A stretch of 64,000 nucleotides of DNA from Robinsoniella peoriensis (GCF_042680125.1 NZ_JBHTNY010000040.1), one strand, 5' to 3'. Positions 26,108-34,476 are shown, numbered from the stretch's first letter. Notes: generated by a model from the sequence alone, not told the origin. Translations and numbers: made by a program.

Positions 26108-26160
26108 AAATCCCGTAAGCAGGCAGTGTCCTTGTCTTTCTGTCTGCTTACGGGATTTTT
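26108..26160. terminator. Strong bidirectional terminator
   Basis: AAATCCCGTAAGCAG (26108-26122) pairs with CTGCTTACGGGATTT (26143-26157), with additional inner pairing and flanking A and T runs. It lies between the small protein gene and convergent treR and serves both. Confidence 0.9.
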
Positions 26161-26881
26161 ATTTTCTGGTTGCCGTATCCTGAAAGCAGAAATAATCAGG
26201 CCGGTGGCGGGATTGGGTAAATTCGAACATGACACCATCATCATTGTAAGTCTGACTGCTGATTACGGCCATACAGTTATATCCATTTAATTCCATATAT
26301 TTTTCATCAATCTCAGTTACCCGCTCTACCGTCATAGTACGTTTACTGGTGACTATGGAGATATTTAGGATCTGCTCCAGATAGTCGTAAATGGAGTTTT
26401 GGGCTATATCAGCTGTAAGTCCTGTTACAACACTTTTCAGAAAATAATTGTGATCGATGATCAGGGCTTTTTGGTCCAGATAACGAAGCCTCTGAATATA
26501 ATACAGCTCACTTCCTATCGGAAATCCGGTACGTTTTTCGATTTTTTCGTCACTGACCAGATCATCTACAAAACACAATACTTGTGTTTTTGCTGTCCTG
26601 TGATTGCGAAGTGCAGATTCTTTAAAAGATTCAATCCCCGCCAAAGTGAAGGAATTCTGTTCCACAGGTTTGAAGATATTGCGGACACCTTTGCCATGCA
26701 GCGTCTGGACATAGCCCTCTGTAACAAGGCTGCTGACTGCTCTGCGTATTGTATTGCGGGAACAGTTATAAGTGGTTACCATGGTATTTTCCGATGGAAG
26801 CAGTTCTTGGAATGCAAATTCCCCGGATTCTATTTTTCGTTTAATATCCTGATAAATGATGTCGTATTTTGCTTTTGGCAT
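26159..26881 (-). CDS. treR: Trehalose operon repressor TreR (GntR/HutC family)
   Basis: Residues 5-72 are a GntR winged helix (LLPSENTMVTTYNCSRNTIRRAVSSLVTEGYVQTLHGKG). Residues 90-235 are a UTRA effector domain (IGSELYYIQRLRYLDQKALIIDHNYF, then MVERVTEIDE-type strand and a FTQSRHRPDYFCFQ end). Together with the treP-treC genes on the other strand this identifies TreR, which is released from DNA by trehalose-6-phosphate in relatives. The stop is embedded beside a shared terminator. The same palindromic box occurs at its own promoter and twice at the treP promoter, so it represses itself and the operon. Confidence 0.88.
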   Translation of the reverse strand: MPKAKYDIIYQDIKRKIESGEFAFQELLPSENTMVTTYNCSRNTIRRAVSSLVTEGYVQTLHGKGVRNIFKPVEQNSFTLAGIESFKESALRNHRTAKTQVLCFVDDLVSDEKIEKRTGFPIGSELYYIQRLRYLDQKALIIDHNYFLKSVVTGLTADIAQNSIYDYLEQILNISIVTSKRTMTVERVTEIDEKYMELNGYNCMAVISSQTYNDDGVMFEFTQSRHRPDYFCFQDTATRK

Positions 26882-26899
26882 ATTAACACCCTTTCTATT

Positions 26900-26912
26900 C
26901 TTGTTTAAACAT
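26900..26912 (-). promoter_or_regulatory. TreR operator at the treR promoter
   Basis: CTTGTTTAAACAT holds the perfect palindrome TGTTTAAACA (26902-26911), identical to the first box upstream of treP. It lies about ten bases downstream of the treR -10 hexamer, over the likely transcription start, which predicts autorepression. Confidence 0.75.
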
Positions 26913-26921
26913 CTTTATACT

Positions 26922-26949
26922 ATTATAAATCGGGTCAGGAGAATGTCAA
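26922..26949 (-). promoter_or_regulatory. Promoter of treR
   Basis: Perfect TTGACA (26944-26949) and TATAAT (26922-26927) on the minus strand with a 16-base spacer. Confidence 0.75.
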
Positions 26950-27379
26950 GGAAAAAACTCATCCATTTTCAAAATCATCTTGTTATCATCGTATCCGCGG
27001 TTGCTGGAGAAGGCTGTCTTACCAAAGAGTGCTGCACTCGGCTCCATTGCATCGAATGAGATGGTATTTGCGTATTTATAATCCTTCTCAGAAGAATAAA
27101 GTAATTGACAGCAAACAGATAATTTGCTATTATTTTTGTAAGATATTGGTTTCGTGCAAAAGTTTATCTATTTTGGCTGCATTCATTAATTCGTATTAAT
27201 AATTTAAGATTTAACTTTTGATTTCAGATTCAATTCTAAGCTTTATATCAAAGCAAAATTCACTTATAAAACAATATAAAAGGAAAACCATTATCTGTAA
27301 TGCCGGAGCGTTTCTGTTTAATTGCGCCCTGTATTTGAAATAGGTAAATTCTGCATAAGTAAATAGAAAGAGAGGTTGT
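26950..27379. other. Gene-free stretch with one isolated promoter
   Basis: No gene is supported between the treR promoter and the nuclease remnant. A good promoter is visible on the + strand: TTGACA (27105-27110), 17 bases, TATTAT (27128-27133). It would give a leader of roughly 240 bases before the remnant. No riboswitch or known RNA is recognised. Confidence 0.5.
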
Positions 27380-28071
27380 ATGCAGGAAGAGAAACAAAAG
27401 CAGAATAGTGCCAATCAAATTGAAGACTCGGCAATGAAAACGATGGTTCGTTTTTTTGCAGATGAGATGCTTCCCTATTTGGGAATCCAGGGCAAGGTGA
27501 AACGGATTGCTCCAACAGAAGAAATTCATATGGAAATAAAAAGGCTGTATGAGGATATGAATCTGGTAATGGAAGATGGAACCTGGAAACATTTTGAGTT
27601 TCAGTCAACAAATGGCACAGGCCTATTTCACGGGAGGATTTGGTCTCTCTGGTATTAACACCGCTGATGCAGGGAAAAATACCCATCAAAGACCGCATAA
27701 AAAACGCTTTTCAGATATTGGAAAAAGAGAGGTGCATGAAGGATGAAGAATCACAAAAAATCCAGGCTGTAATTTATGCATTGGCTGAGAAATTTTTGAA
27801 GAATGAAGAAATGGATGAAATAAAGGGGGTGATAAATATGACAAGGTTAGGACAGATGTTAGTAAATGATGGTATAGCGCAGGGCTTAACCCAGGGAATG
27901 TCTCAGGGAAAGGCAGAAGCCGTTCTGGAAATTTTAAATATTAAGGGAATGATATCAGATGATTTAAAGCAAAGAATTGTCACAGAAAAAGATGTGGATG
28001 TACTGACGAAGTGGATTAGAATAGCGATGGTTTCAAATACCGCTGAGGAGTTTCAGAAGCAGATGCAGTAA
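27380..28071 (+). pseudogene. Decayed Rpn-type recombination-promoting nuclease / PD-(D/E)XK transposase-like gene
   Basis: Two pieces in different frames belong together. The first (27380-27658) reads AMKTMVRFFADEMLPYLGI... HFEFQSTNG, the start of the Rpn/PD-(D/E)XK family. The second (frame of 27640-28071) reads EDLVSLVLTPLMQG, KDRIKNAFQILEKE and ends with the typical QGLTQGMSQGKAEAVLEIL tail. The middle of the nuclease domain is missing: after the FQST strand the sequence jumps about 100 residues forward, with a frame change near 27640. No functional product is expected. Rpn genes move between loci, and this one lies between treR and treP. Confidence 0.75.
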
Positions 28072-28193
28072 TGGGAAACTATGCTGAATGAATGGGTGCA
28101 AATTTTTGCAGAAAAATGGAAGAGGTATCCTTTTTGTGATTTTTTAATTTTCTCAGACAGGTAAATGAAGCAGGAAAACTTTTTTTAAAAGTG

Positions 28194-28222
28194 TTGACAT
28201 GTTTAAACAAGTTTGCTATACT
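28194..28222 (+). promoter_or_regulatory. Promoter of treP-treC
   Basis: TTGACA (28194-28199), 17 bases, TATACT (28217-28222). Confidence 0.8.
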
Positions 28223-28240
28223 GTACTTGTTCAAACAAGT
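28200..28240 (+). promoter_or_regulatory. Pair of TreR operators at the treP promoter
   Basis: Box 1 TGTTTAAACA (28200-28209) lies in the spacer directly after -35. Box 2 ACTTGTTCAAACAAGT (28225-28240) lies just after -10. Their centres are 28 bases apart, and the first is identical to the box at treR. Confidence 0.8.
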
Positions 28241-28267
28241 TATTTTATATGGATTGGGAGGTTAGAA

Positions 28268-30199
28268 ATGGCAAATTATACGGATGATGTTAAAAAATTA
28301 TTGGAGCTTATCGGGGGAAGAGATAACATCCAGGCAGTTTCACACTGCATGACCAGAATGCGCTTTGTGCTGATAGACCAGGAGAAGGCAGATGAAAAGC
28401 AAATCGAAAAAATTCCCAGTGTAAAAGGTACATTTACCCAGGCGGGGCAGTATCAGGTCATTATAGGAAATGATGTGTCCGGTTTTTATAATGAATTTAC
28501 CAAATATGCAGGAATAGAAGGCGTCAGTAAAGACCAGGTGAAACAGGAAGCAAAGAAAAAGCAGAATCCGCTGCAAAAAGGAGTATCAAATCTGGCTGAA
28601 ATTTTTGCGCCGCTGATACCTGCAATTATTGTAGGCGGTTTAATTCTCGGATTCCGTAATATTATTGGTGATGTTAAATTTCTGGAAGGCGGGACCAAGA
28701 CACTGACCGATGTTTCCGTGTTCTGGAGCGGGATATACAGTTTTCTCTGGCTGATTGGAGAAGCGGTATTTCATTTTCTTCCGGTTGGAATCGTATGGTC
28801 TGTCACGAAAAAAATGGGAACTACGCAGATTCTTGGTATTGTGCTGGGAATTACGTTGGTCTCTCCGCAGCTGCTCAATGCCTACGAGGTAGGGCAGGCG
28901 GCAATGAAGTACTGGGATTTTGGCTTCTTTCAAATGCAGATGGCGGGATATCAGGGACAGGTTATTCCTGCGATACTTGCCGGATTTACCCTGGTATATC
29001 TGGAGCGGTTTTTTAAGAAAATCACACCTGCGGCTATCAGCATGATTGTGGTTCCGTTTATGTCATTGCTGCTTTCCGTTATCGTTGCCCATGGTATTTT
29101 AGGTCCGATTGGATGGCAGCTGGGTTCCTGGATTTCGGCAGGCGTTTATGCAGGGCTTACTTCAAGCTTCCGGGGATTGTTTGGAGCATTCTTTGGATTT
29201 ATTTATGCACCTTTAGTAATTACGGGGCTGCATCATATGACCAATGCAATAGATTTACAGCTGATTGCGGATTACCAGGGCACAATTCTGTGGCCTATGA
29301 TAGCCCTTTCCAATATTGCACAGGGCTCCGCCGTTTTAGCTATGATTGTATTACAGAAGAAGAATGAACGTGCTCAGCAGGTAGCAATACCGGCATGCAT
29401 TTCCTGTTACTTAGGTGTTACCGAGCCGGCAATATTCGGTGTCAATTTAAAAGCAGGTTTTCCGTTTATCAGCGGAATGATCGGTTCCGGTATAGCAGGC
29501 GCACTGGCGGTAAGTACCGGGGTAATGGCTAATGCAGTAGGCGTTGGAGGTATCCCCGGCATTCTTTCCATTAAAACAGAGTTTATGGCGGTGTTTGCCA
29601 TTTGTATGCTGATCGTACTGGTAGTACCATTTGTTCTGACATGGATTATGGGGAAAAAGAAACTTACTTTACAGGAGAGAGGGATCGCGGCAGCAGAGGC
29701 GGATACAGCTAAAGAAGTGGAGGCCGCTGCTCCTTCCAAAAAAGAACAGGTTCTGATGTCTGTTTTAACCGGTAAAATTATTCCGATTGAGGAAGTACCG
29801 GATGATGTGTTTTCACAGAAAATTATGGGAGAAGGTATTGGAATAGAACCGGAGAGCGAGACAGTAGTTGCACCTGCGGACGGATCCGTAAGTGTTGTAA
29901 TGGAAGATTCCGGACATGCCTGCGGTCTTGTACTGGAAAATGGAATGGAGATCCTGATTCATGTAGGGATTGATACTGTAGATATGAATGGAGAAGGATT
30001 TGAACTCTTTGTAAAAGAAGGAGATACCGTTCGCTGCGGCGATCCATTGATTCGCTTCTCAAAAGAGAAAATTAAAAAAGCCGGTCATCCGGCAACTACG
30101 GTATTTATTGTAACCGATGAAGGGAATGCATCTAATATACGCTTCCTGTCTAACTTGCAGGCAGAAGCAGGAGAAACTGTTATTGCGGCATATGAATAG
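28268..30199 (+). CDS. treP: Trehalose PTS transporter EIIBCA
   Basis: Numbering from the ATG at 28268 (GGGAGG six bases upstream; the frame is open earlier but only through operator DNA), the domains are EIIB 1-85 with phospho-cysteine C27 (VSHCMTRMRF), EIIC about 105-460 with ten or so membrane segments and GLHHMTNAID and VTEPAIFGVN motifs, and a fused glucose-type EIIA about 495-640 with phospho-histidine H565 (ILIHVGIDTV). It imports trehalose as trehalose-6-phosphate. The fused EIIA removes the need to borrow EIIA-Glc. It is followed 14 bases later by the hydrolase gene. TreR boxes flank its -10 region. Confidence 0.92.
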   Translation: MANYTDDVKKLLELIGGRDNIQAVSHCMTRMRFVLIDQEKADEKQIEKIPSVKGTFTQAGQYQVIIGNDVSGFYNEFTKYAGIEGVSKDQVKQEAKKKQNPLQKGVSNLAEIFAPLIPAIIVGGLILGFRNIIGDVKFLEGGTKTLTDVSVFWSGIYSFLWLIGEAVFHFLPVGIVWSVTKKMGTTQILGIVLGITLVSPQLLNAYEVGQAAMKYWDFGFFQMQMAGYQGQVIPAILAGFTLVYLERFFKKITPAAISMIVVPFMSLLLSVIVAHGILGPIGWQLGSWISAGVYAGLTSSFRGLFGAFFGFIYAPLVITGLHHMTNAIDLQLIADYQGTILWPMIALSNIAQGSAVLAMIVLQKKNERAQQVAIPACISCYLGVTEPAIFGVNLKAGFPFISGMIGSGIAGALAVSTGVMANAVGVGGIPGILSIKTEFMAVFAICMLIVLVVPFVLTWIMGKKKLTLQERGIAAAEADTAKEVEAAAPSKKEQVLMSVLTGKIIPIEEVPDDVFSQKIMGEGIGIEPESETVVAPADGSVSVVMEDSGHACGLVLENGMEILIHVGIDTVDMNGEGFELFVKEGDTVRCGDPLIRFSKEKIKKAGHPATTVFIVTDEGNASNIRFLSNLQAEAGETVIAAYE

Positions 30200-30213
30200 A
30201 GGAGGATGGCACC

Positions 30214-31914
30214 ATGACAGATTTTAAGAAAAGCACAGTTTATCAAATTTATCCAAAATCCTTTGCTGACAGTAAAGGAAACGGAACCGGTGATCTGAGG
30301 GGCATAATCAGCAAACTGGATTATTTGAAAGAATTGGGGATAGATTACATCTGGCTGACTCCTTTTTTTCTATCACCCCAGAAGGATAACGGTTATGACG
30401 TTGCAGATTATTATCAGATTGATCCTTCTTACGGGACAATGGAGGATTTCGAAAATCTGGTAAAAGAATCGGCGAAAAGGGAAATATCACTTATGCTGGA
30501 TATGGTATTTAACCATACCTCCAACCGTCATGAATGGTTTCAAAAAGCATTAGCGGGTGATGCGAAATATAAAAATTATTACATTTTTAAAAAGGGAAAA
30601 GGATCCGGAATTCCACCAACGAACTGGGAAAGCAAGTTCGGTGGTAATGCCTGGGAGTATGTAGAGGCATTTGACGAGTATTACCTGCATTTATTTGATG
30701 TATCCCAGCCAGACCTGAACTGGGATAACGAGGATGTACGAAAAGAAATGCAGGAAATAGTTCAATTCTGGATGGGGAAAGGTGTGAAAGGATTCCGGTT
30801 TGATGTGGTGAATCTGATCAGCAAGGAAGCATTTGAAGATGATTATGAAGGGGACGGCAGAAGGTTTTACACCGATGGTCCCAATATTCATAAGTATTTA
30901 AGAGAGCTTAATGAAAAGACATTTGGAAAAGAAAAAGGAATAATTACTGTAGGGGAAATGTCCAGTACTTCTATGGAAAACTGTTATCAATATGCTGGAG
31001 AAGATGGAAAAGAGTTTTCCATGGTTTTTAGTTTTCATCACCTTAAGGTGGATTTTATGGGGAACGAAAAATGGGTACTGATACCTTATGATTTTGCAAA
31101 ATTAAAGCAGATCCTATTTGACTGGCAGACGAATATGGCAAAAAATCATGCATGGAATGCGGTGTTTTGGTGTAATCATGACCAGCCAAGAGTGGTTTCC
31201 CGTTTTGGGGATACGAAAAAGTACTGGAAAGAATCTGCGAAGATGCTGGCAACGGTGATTCATTGTCTGAGAGGAACCCCTTATATTTTCCAGGGAGAAG
31301 AATTGGGAATGACTAATGCAGGATTCGAAGATATCTCCCAGTATCGGGATGTGGAAAGCCTGAACCATTTTCAGATCCTTCAGGAAAAAGGATTAAGCGA
31401 AGAACAGGCATATCAGATTCTTATGGCACATTCCAGGGATAACAGCCGTACTCCCATGCAGTGGAGTGAGGAAACCCAGGCAGGATTTACAAAAGGAGAA
31501 CCATGGATAGAGGTAAATCCTAATTATAAGAAAATTAATGCCAGAGAGCAGTTGGATGATCCGGATTCGATCTTCTATTACTATAAGAAATTGGTCAGCC
31601 TGCGTAAAGATTATGAAGTGATCGCCTATGGGGATTTCGAAGCGCTTGATATAAATAATCCATCTGTAATGGTTTACAAGCGCACCTATAAAGGTGAAGT
31701 ACTAGTGGCAGCAAGTAACTTCTATGGAAAAGAAGCAGAGTGGGATCCGGGAATGGATCTGGGGGATTATCAATGTCTTCTGGGAAATTATGATGGGCAG
31801 GGCCTTATGAAAAGTTATGATAGCCAGGGCCTTATGAAAGGTTATGATAGTCAGGTTCCTGAGAAAGTGACGGTTCTGCGTCCATATGAGACAAGGTTAT
31901 ATTATAAGAAATAA
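30214..31914 (+). CDS. treC: Trehalose-6-phosphate hydrolase (GH13)
   Basis: A GH13 alpha-glucosidase fold: nucleophile D197 (GFRFDVVN), acid E248 (VGEMSS), transition-state D323 (NHDQPR), with QIYPKSFADSKGNGTGDLRGI at the start. Coupled to the PTS permease it hydrolyses trehalose-6-phosphate to glucose and glucose-6-phosphate in the cytoplasm. Size 566 is close to family values. The C-terminal beta domain contains an odd in-frame duplication of nine residues (QGLMKSYDS QGLMKGYDS) from a 27-base direct repeat. An oligo-1,6-glucosidase role is the main alternative, made unlikely by context. Confidence 0.9.
   Translation: MTDFKKSTVYQIYPKSFADSKGNGTGDLRGIISKLDYLKELGIDYIWLTPFFLSPQKDNGYDVADYYQIDPSYGTMEDFENLVKESAKREISLMLDMVFNHTSNRHEWFQKALAGDAKYKNYYIFKKGKGSGIPPTNWESKFGGNAWEYVEAFDEYYLHLFDVSQPDLNWDNEDVRKEMQEIVQFWMGKGVKGFRFDVVNLISKEAFEDDYEGDGRRFYTDGPNIHKYLRELNEKTFGKEKGIITVGEMSSTSMENCYQYAGEDGKEFSMVFSFHHLKVDFMGNEKWVLIPYDFAKLKQILFDWQTNMAKNHAWNAVFWCNHDQPRVVSRFGDTKKYWKESAKMLATVIHCLRGTPYIFQGEELGMTNAGFEDISQYRDVESLNHFQILQEKGLSEEQAYQILMAHSRDNSRTPMQWSEETQAGFTKGEPWIEVNPNYKKINAREQLDDPDSIFYYYKKLVSLRKDYEVIAYGDFEALDINNPSVMVYKRTYKGEVLVAASNFYGKEAEWDPGMDLGDYQCLLGNYDGQGLMKSYDSQGLMKGYDSQVPEKVTVLRPYETRLYYKK
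31798..31851 (+). repeat. 27-base in-frame tandem duplication inside treC
   Basis: Two adjacent 27-base units (31798-31824 and 31825-31851) differ at only two positions. Each encodes QGLMK(S/G)YDS, and a partial third match, YDG, precedes them. The reading frame is kept. Confidence 0.85.
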
Positions 31915-31934
31915 AAGTATATGATTATAAAAAG

Positions 31935-31986
31935 CAGCCGGAAACAAAAAGATTTTTTATAAAATCAGATTTGATCCGGCTGTTTT
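31935..31986. terminator. Terminator of the tre operon (shared with the convergent gene)
   Basis: CAGCCGGA (31935-31942) pairs with TCCGGCTG (31975-31982), followed by TTTTT. The opposite side is A-rich, so it may also end the gene at 31996. Confidence 0.75.
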
Positions 31987-31995
31987 TATATTTCT

Positions 31996-32382
31996 TTAGA
32001 CTTCTGTTTTCCAGAAACCATGCAGATTGCAGTAAGCATAAGCTGCAATTGCTTCATCTCCGTCAGTTAATACAAAATTTGCTACCGGCTCACAGGTTGG
32101 ACAGAGATTTATTCTCTGACAGCCCATTTTTGTCTGCAGATACACCCATGCAATGCTGTGCTCTTCTGTCATTGGGTGATAGATACTGCCGACTTTAACA
32201 GTAACCTGATTACCGCTGATTTCAATAATGGGAAGATGTTTTTCCGAAGCACCCTCAGATGTATTGGGTTTCAGTTCGGTAAAATCCTGACAGGTACAGG
32301 ATGCTGTTGGGTTGCCGGGACTGATCACTTCAAGGACGAGATGGTTTTCTCTATCAATAATAAATTTTGGTTCTAAATGCAT
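31996..32382 (-). CDS. Superoxide reductase-like protein (desulfoferrodoxin family) with lost centre I
   Basis: The catalytic Fe(His4Cys) centre is complete: H49 (EKHLP), H69 (YHPM), H75 (EEHSI), C118 and H121 (YCNLHG). This predicts reduction of superoxide to peroxide with electrons from rubredoxin, an oxygen defence of anaerobes. The N-terminal region aligns with the desulforedoxin domain (KFII...N...V), but the first cysteine pair is replaced by D10 and N13 and only C29 and C31 remain of the second, so the usual FeCys4 centre cannot form. Extra cysteines C88, C94 and C97 are present. It is a single gene with a GGAGG site, facing away from the Vat-like gene. Confidence 0.85.
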   Translation of the reverse strand: MHLEPKFIIDRENHLVLEVISPGNPTASCTCQDFTELKPNTSEGASEKHLPIIEISGNQVTVKVGSIYHPMTEEHSIAWVYLQTKMGCQRINLCPTCEPVANFVLTDGDEAIAAYAYCNLHGFWKTEV

Positions 32383-32487
32383 GTTGATTCCTCCAATTCT
32401 TATATATTACCCTGTTTATTTTTGCCTTAAATAGATATCTTATGTATAGGGAATGATTTTCTTTGAAAAATGAAATAAAAGAAACGC

Positions 32488-32516
32488 TTGGCAAAACAGT
32501 AAGAATATAATATAAT
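32488..32516 (+). promoter_or_regulatory. Promoter of the Vat-like gene
   Basis: TTGGCA (32488-32493), 17 bases, TATAAT (32511-32516). It leaves a leader of about 140 bases before the start at 32665, which is longer than usual for this window. Confidence 0.7.
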
Positions 32517-32595
32517 GTGTAAAAATAATCGAAATACTGACACCCCGTGAACAGGGGAATTATGAACAGGAGATATAAATAGGAGGCGGATCCAG

Positions 32596-32616
32596 GTGAA
32601 ACGCTGTATTGCATAA
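32596..32616 (+). CDS. Possible six-codon leader peptide upstream of the Vat-like gene
   Basis: A GTG at 32596 follows a perfect AGGAGG (32581-32586) by nine bases and opens the frame M-K-R-C-I-A-stop. A CCCC/GGGG hairpin (32543-32557) precedes it in the same leader. Such a layout resembles translational attenuators of antibiotic-resistance genes, but a chance match cannot be excluded. Confidence 0.25.
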   Translation: MKRCIA

Positions 32617-32664
32617 ACTGGAATAGTAAAAAAGAAAATCAGCATAAAAACAGGAGGATTTGAA

Positions 32665-33294
32665 ATGACTATTCCAGTAAATAAAATATATCCAAGAAGT
32701 AATGATAAAGAGACCGTATATTTAGACCAGGTAGTAACAAACCCAAATATCAAAGTAGGAAAATACACCATCTATAATGATTTTGTAAAAAACCCTGCAG
32801 ATTTCGAAAAAAATAATGTTCTGTACCATTATCCTGTGAATAAAGACAAGCTGGTCATTGGGAAATTCTGTTCCATTGCCTGTGGAGCAAAGTTCATGTT
32901 CACCAGCGCCAATCATGCTATGGGATCTCTTTCTAACTATACATTTCCCATTTTTTTTGAAGAGTGGGATTTGAAGAAAGAACATGTAACTGATGCATGG
33001 GATAACAAGGGTGATATCATGATTGGAAATGATGTCTGGATCGGATATGAAGCCGTAATTATGGCAGGCGTGCATATCGGAGATGGGGCTGTAATCGGAA
33101 CCAGAGCGGTAGTAACAAAGGATGTGCCGCCCTATACCATTGTAGGCGGAGTTCCCGCAAAGAAGATTAAAATGCGCTTTGACAGGCAGACAGTGGAAGA
33201 CCTGCTGGAATTAAAATGGTGGGATTGGACGAGTGAAAAAATAAAGAAGAATCTTTCTTTGATCATGAGCGGAGAGATTCGTGGATTAAAGTGA
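32665..33294 (+). CDS. Vat-like xenobiotic O-acetyltransferase (left-handed beta helix)
   Basis: The 209-residue protein contains hexapeptide repeats (LVIGKFCSIACGAKFMF, DIMIGNDVWIGYEAVIMAGVHIGDGAVIGTRAVVTKDVPPYTIVGGVPAKKIKMRF) and an active-site loop with H84 in SANHAMGSLSNYTFPIF, typical of streptogramin A acetyltransferases and CatB chloramphenicol acetyltransferases. It uses acetyl-CoA to acetylate a hydroxyl group and works as a trimer in the cytosol. Chromosomal relatives often have unknown natural acceptors, so drug resistance is only a possibility. AGGAGG lies seven bases before the ATG. Confidence 0.85.
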   Translation: MTIPVNKIYPRSNDKETVYLDQVVTNPNIKVGKYTIYNDFVKNPADFEKNNVLYHYPVNKDKLVIGKFCSIACGAKFMFTSANHAMGSLSNYTFPIFFEEWDLKKEHVTDAWDNKGDIMIGNDVWIGYEAVIMAGVHIGDGAVIGTRAVVTKDVPPYTIVGGVPAKKIKMRFDRQTVEDLLELKWWDWTSEKIKKNLSLIMSGEIRGLK

Positions 33295-33322
33295 TTTTCT
33301 AACTAGAGAGGAAAGTTTGTGA

Positions 33323-33350
33323 GTATATCGCAGATTTATCTGCGATATAC
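33323..33350 (+). other. Perfect 13-bp inverted repeat in a 5' leader
   Basis: Bases 33323-33335 are fully complementary to 33338-33350 with a TT centre. It lies 14 bases before the nucleotidyltransferase start and would form a very stable hairpin at the edge of the weak ribosome binding site (GGGTAG). A DNA operator is the alternative. Confidence 0.65.
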
Positions 33351-33364
33351 CACAGGGTAGAACC

Positions 33365-34378
33365 ATGAACTTTAAAAACCTGATACATACACCGGAGTAT
33401 AATTTCCTCTGGCAGGATGAGCATCTGGGAAAGAACCTGATTCTCCTTTCTGTTGCAGGAAGCTATGCGTATGGAACAAATAACGAATTCAGCGATTATG
33501 ATGTCCGTGGGATTACCCTCAACCGCAAGTCGGATCTGATCGGACTGAGCAGCTATGATCAATATGCAGATGATAAAACAGACACTACAATTTACACTTT
33601 TAACAAGATTATAAAGCTGTTAATGGACTGTAATCCCAATACCTGTGAAATGCTGGGACTAAAACAGGAACATTATCTGTATTTATCCCCGGTGGGACAG
33701 GAACTGCTGGATCATAAGAAATTATTTTTATCAAAGCGCGCTATTCACTCCTTCGGCGGTTATGCCGGTCAGCAGCTGCGAAGACTGCAAAATGCTCTGG
33801 CAAGGGATACAATGCCCCAGGCAGAGAAGGAACAGCATATATTGCGGTCTGTAGAAAATGCCATGTACAATTTTCAGGAGCGTTACGCACAGTTTGGAAA
33901 TGGAAGTATCAATATTTATCTGGACCAAGCTGTAAACCCTGAATTTGAGCAGGAGATTTTTATGGATGCAGATTTGTCCCATTATCCATTGAGAGATTAC
34001 CGCAATATCTGGTGTGAGATGAACAATGTGGTAAAAGAGTATGACAAAATTGGCAAACGCAATCATAAGAAAGATGAAAATCATCTGAATAAACATGCGA
34101 TGCATCTGTTGCGGCTTTTTATGATGGCCATTGATATTCTGGAAAAAGAAGAGATTTGTACTTACCGGGAAGAAGAGCATGATTTGTTGATGAGTGTCAG
34201 AAATGGAGCATTTCAAAGAGAAGACGGCATGTACCGGGATGAGTTTTATGAAATATTGTCGGGTTATGAAAAACGATTGGATAATGCGGCGAGAAATACC
34301 GGTCTGCCGGATGCACCTGACAAAAAGAAAATCGAAGATTTTGTTATGAGTGTTAATGAAAGAGTAGTTAAAGCGTAA
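33365..34378 (+). CDS. Predicted nucleotidyltransferase (YcgL/COG3541 type)
   Basis: The N-terminus holds the polymerase-beta-like motif GSYAYGT (32-38) followed by SDYDVRG (43-49), the GS...DxD metal-binding pattern of nucleotidyltransferases. The remaining 250 residues are mostly helical with a conserved-looking KHAMHLLRLFMMAIDIL segment near 244-260. COG3541 proteins may transfer a nucleotide to RNA, protein or antibiotic, but no substrate is established. It is preceded by an unusual perfect hairpin and ends at a strong terminator, so it is a single-gene unit. Confidence 0.8.
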   Translation: MNFKNLIHTPEYNFLWQDEHLGKNLILLSVAGSYAYGTNNEFSDYDVRGITLNRKSDLIGLSSYDQYADDKTDTTIYTFNKIIKLLMDCNPNTCEMLGLKQEHYLYLSPVGQELLDHKKLFLSKRAIHSFGGYAGQQLRRLQNALARDTMPQAEKEQHILRSVENAMYNFQERYAQFGNGSINIYLDQAVNPEFEQEIFMDADLSHYPLRDYRNIWCEMNNVVKEYDKIGKRNHKKDENHLNKHAMHLLRLFMMAIDILEKEEICTYREEEHDLLMSVRNGAFQREDGMYRDEFYEILSGYEKRLDNAARNTGLPDAPDKKKIEDFVMSVNERVVKA

Positions 34379-34434
34379 ATAAATTCGTATATGTATTGAA
34401 TGGGAAAGGTAATTAAATGAAAAGATAATTTAAG

Positions 34435-34476
34435 CTGCCCTGCAGTATTGTATAACAATATTGCAGGGTAGTTTTA
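34435..34476. terminator. Strong terminator (17-bp stem)
   Basis: Bases 34435-34451 pair with 34455-34471 around a three-base loop, followed by TTTTAATT. It separates the nucleotidyltransferase from the convergent lysozyme gene and may serve both. Confidence 0.85.

Noticed and set aside
32478..32494. Catabolite-repression (cre) site before the Vat-like promoter
   Set aside because: The GAAACGCTTGG stretch resembles a cre core, but the outer positions do not fit the consensus when the CG is aligned.
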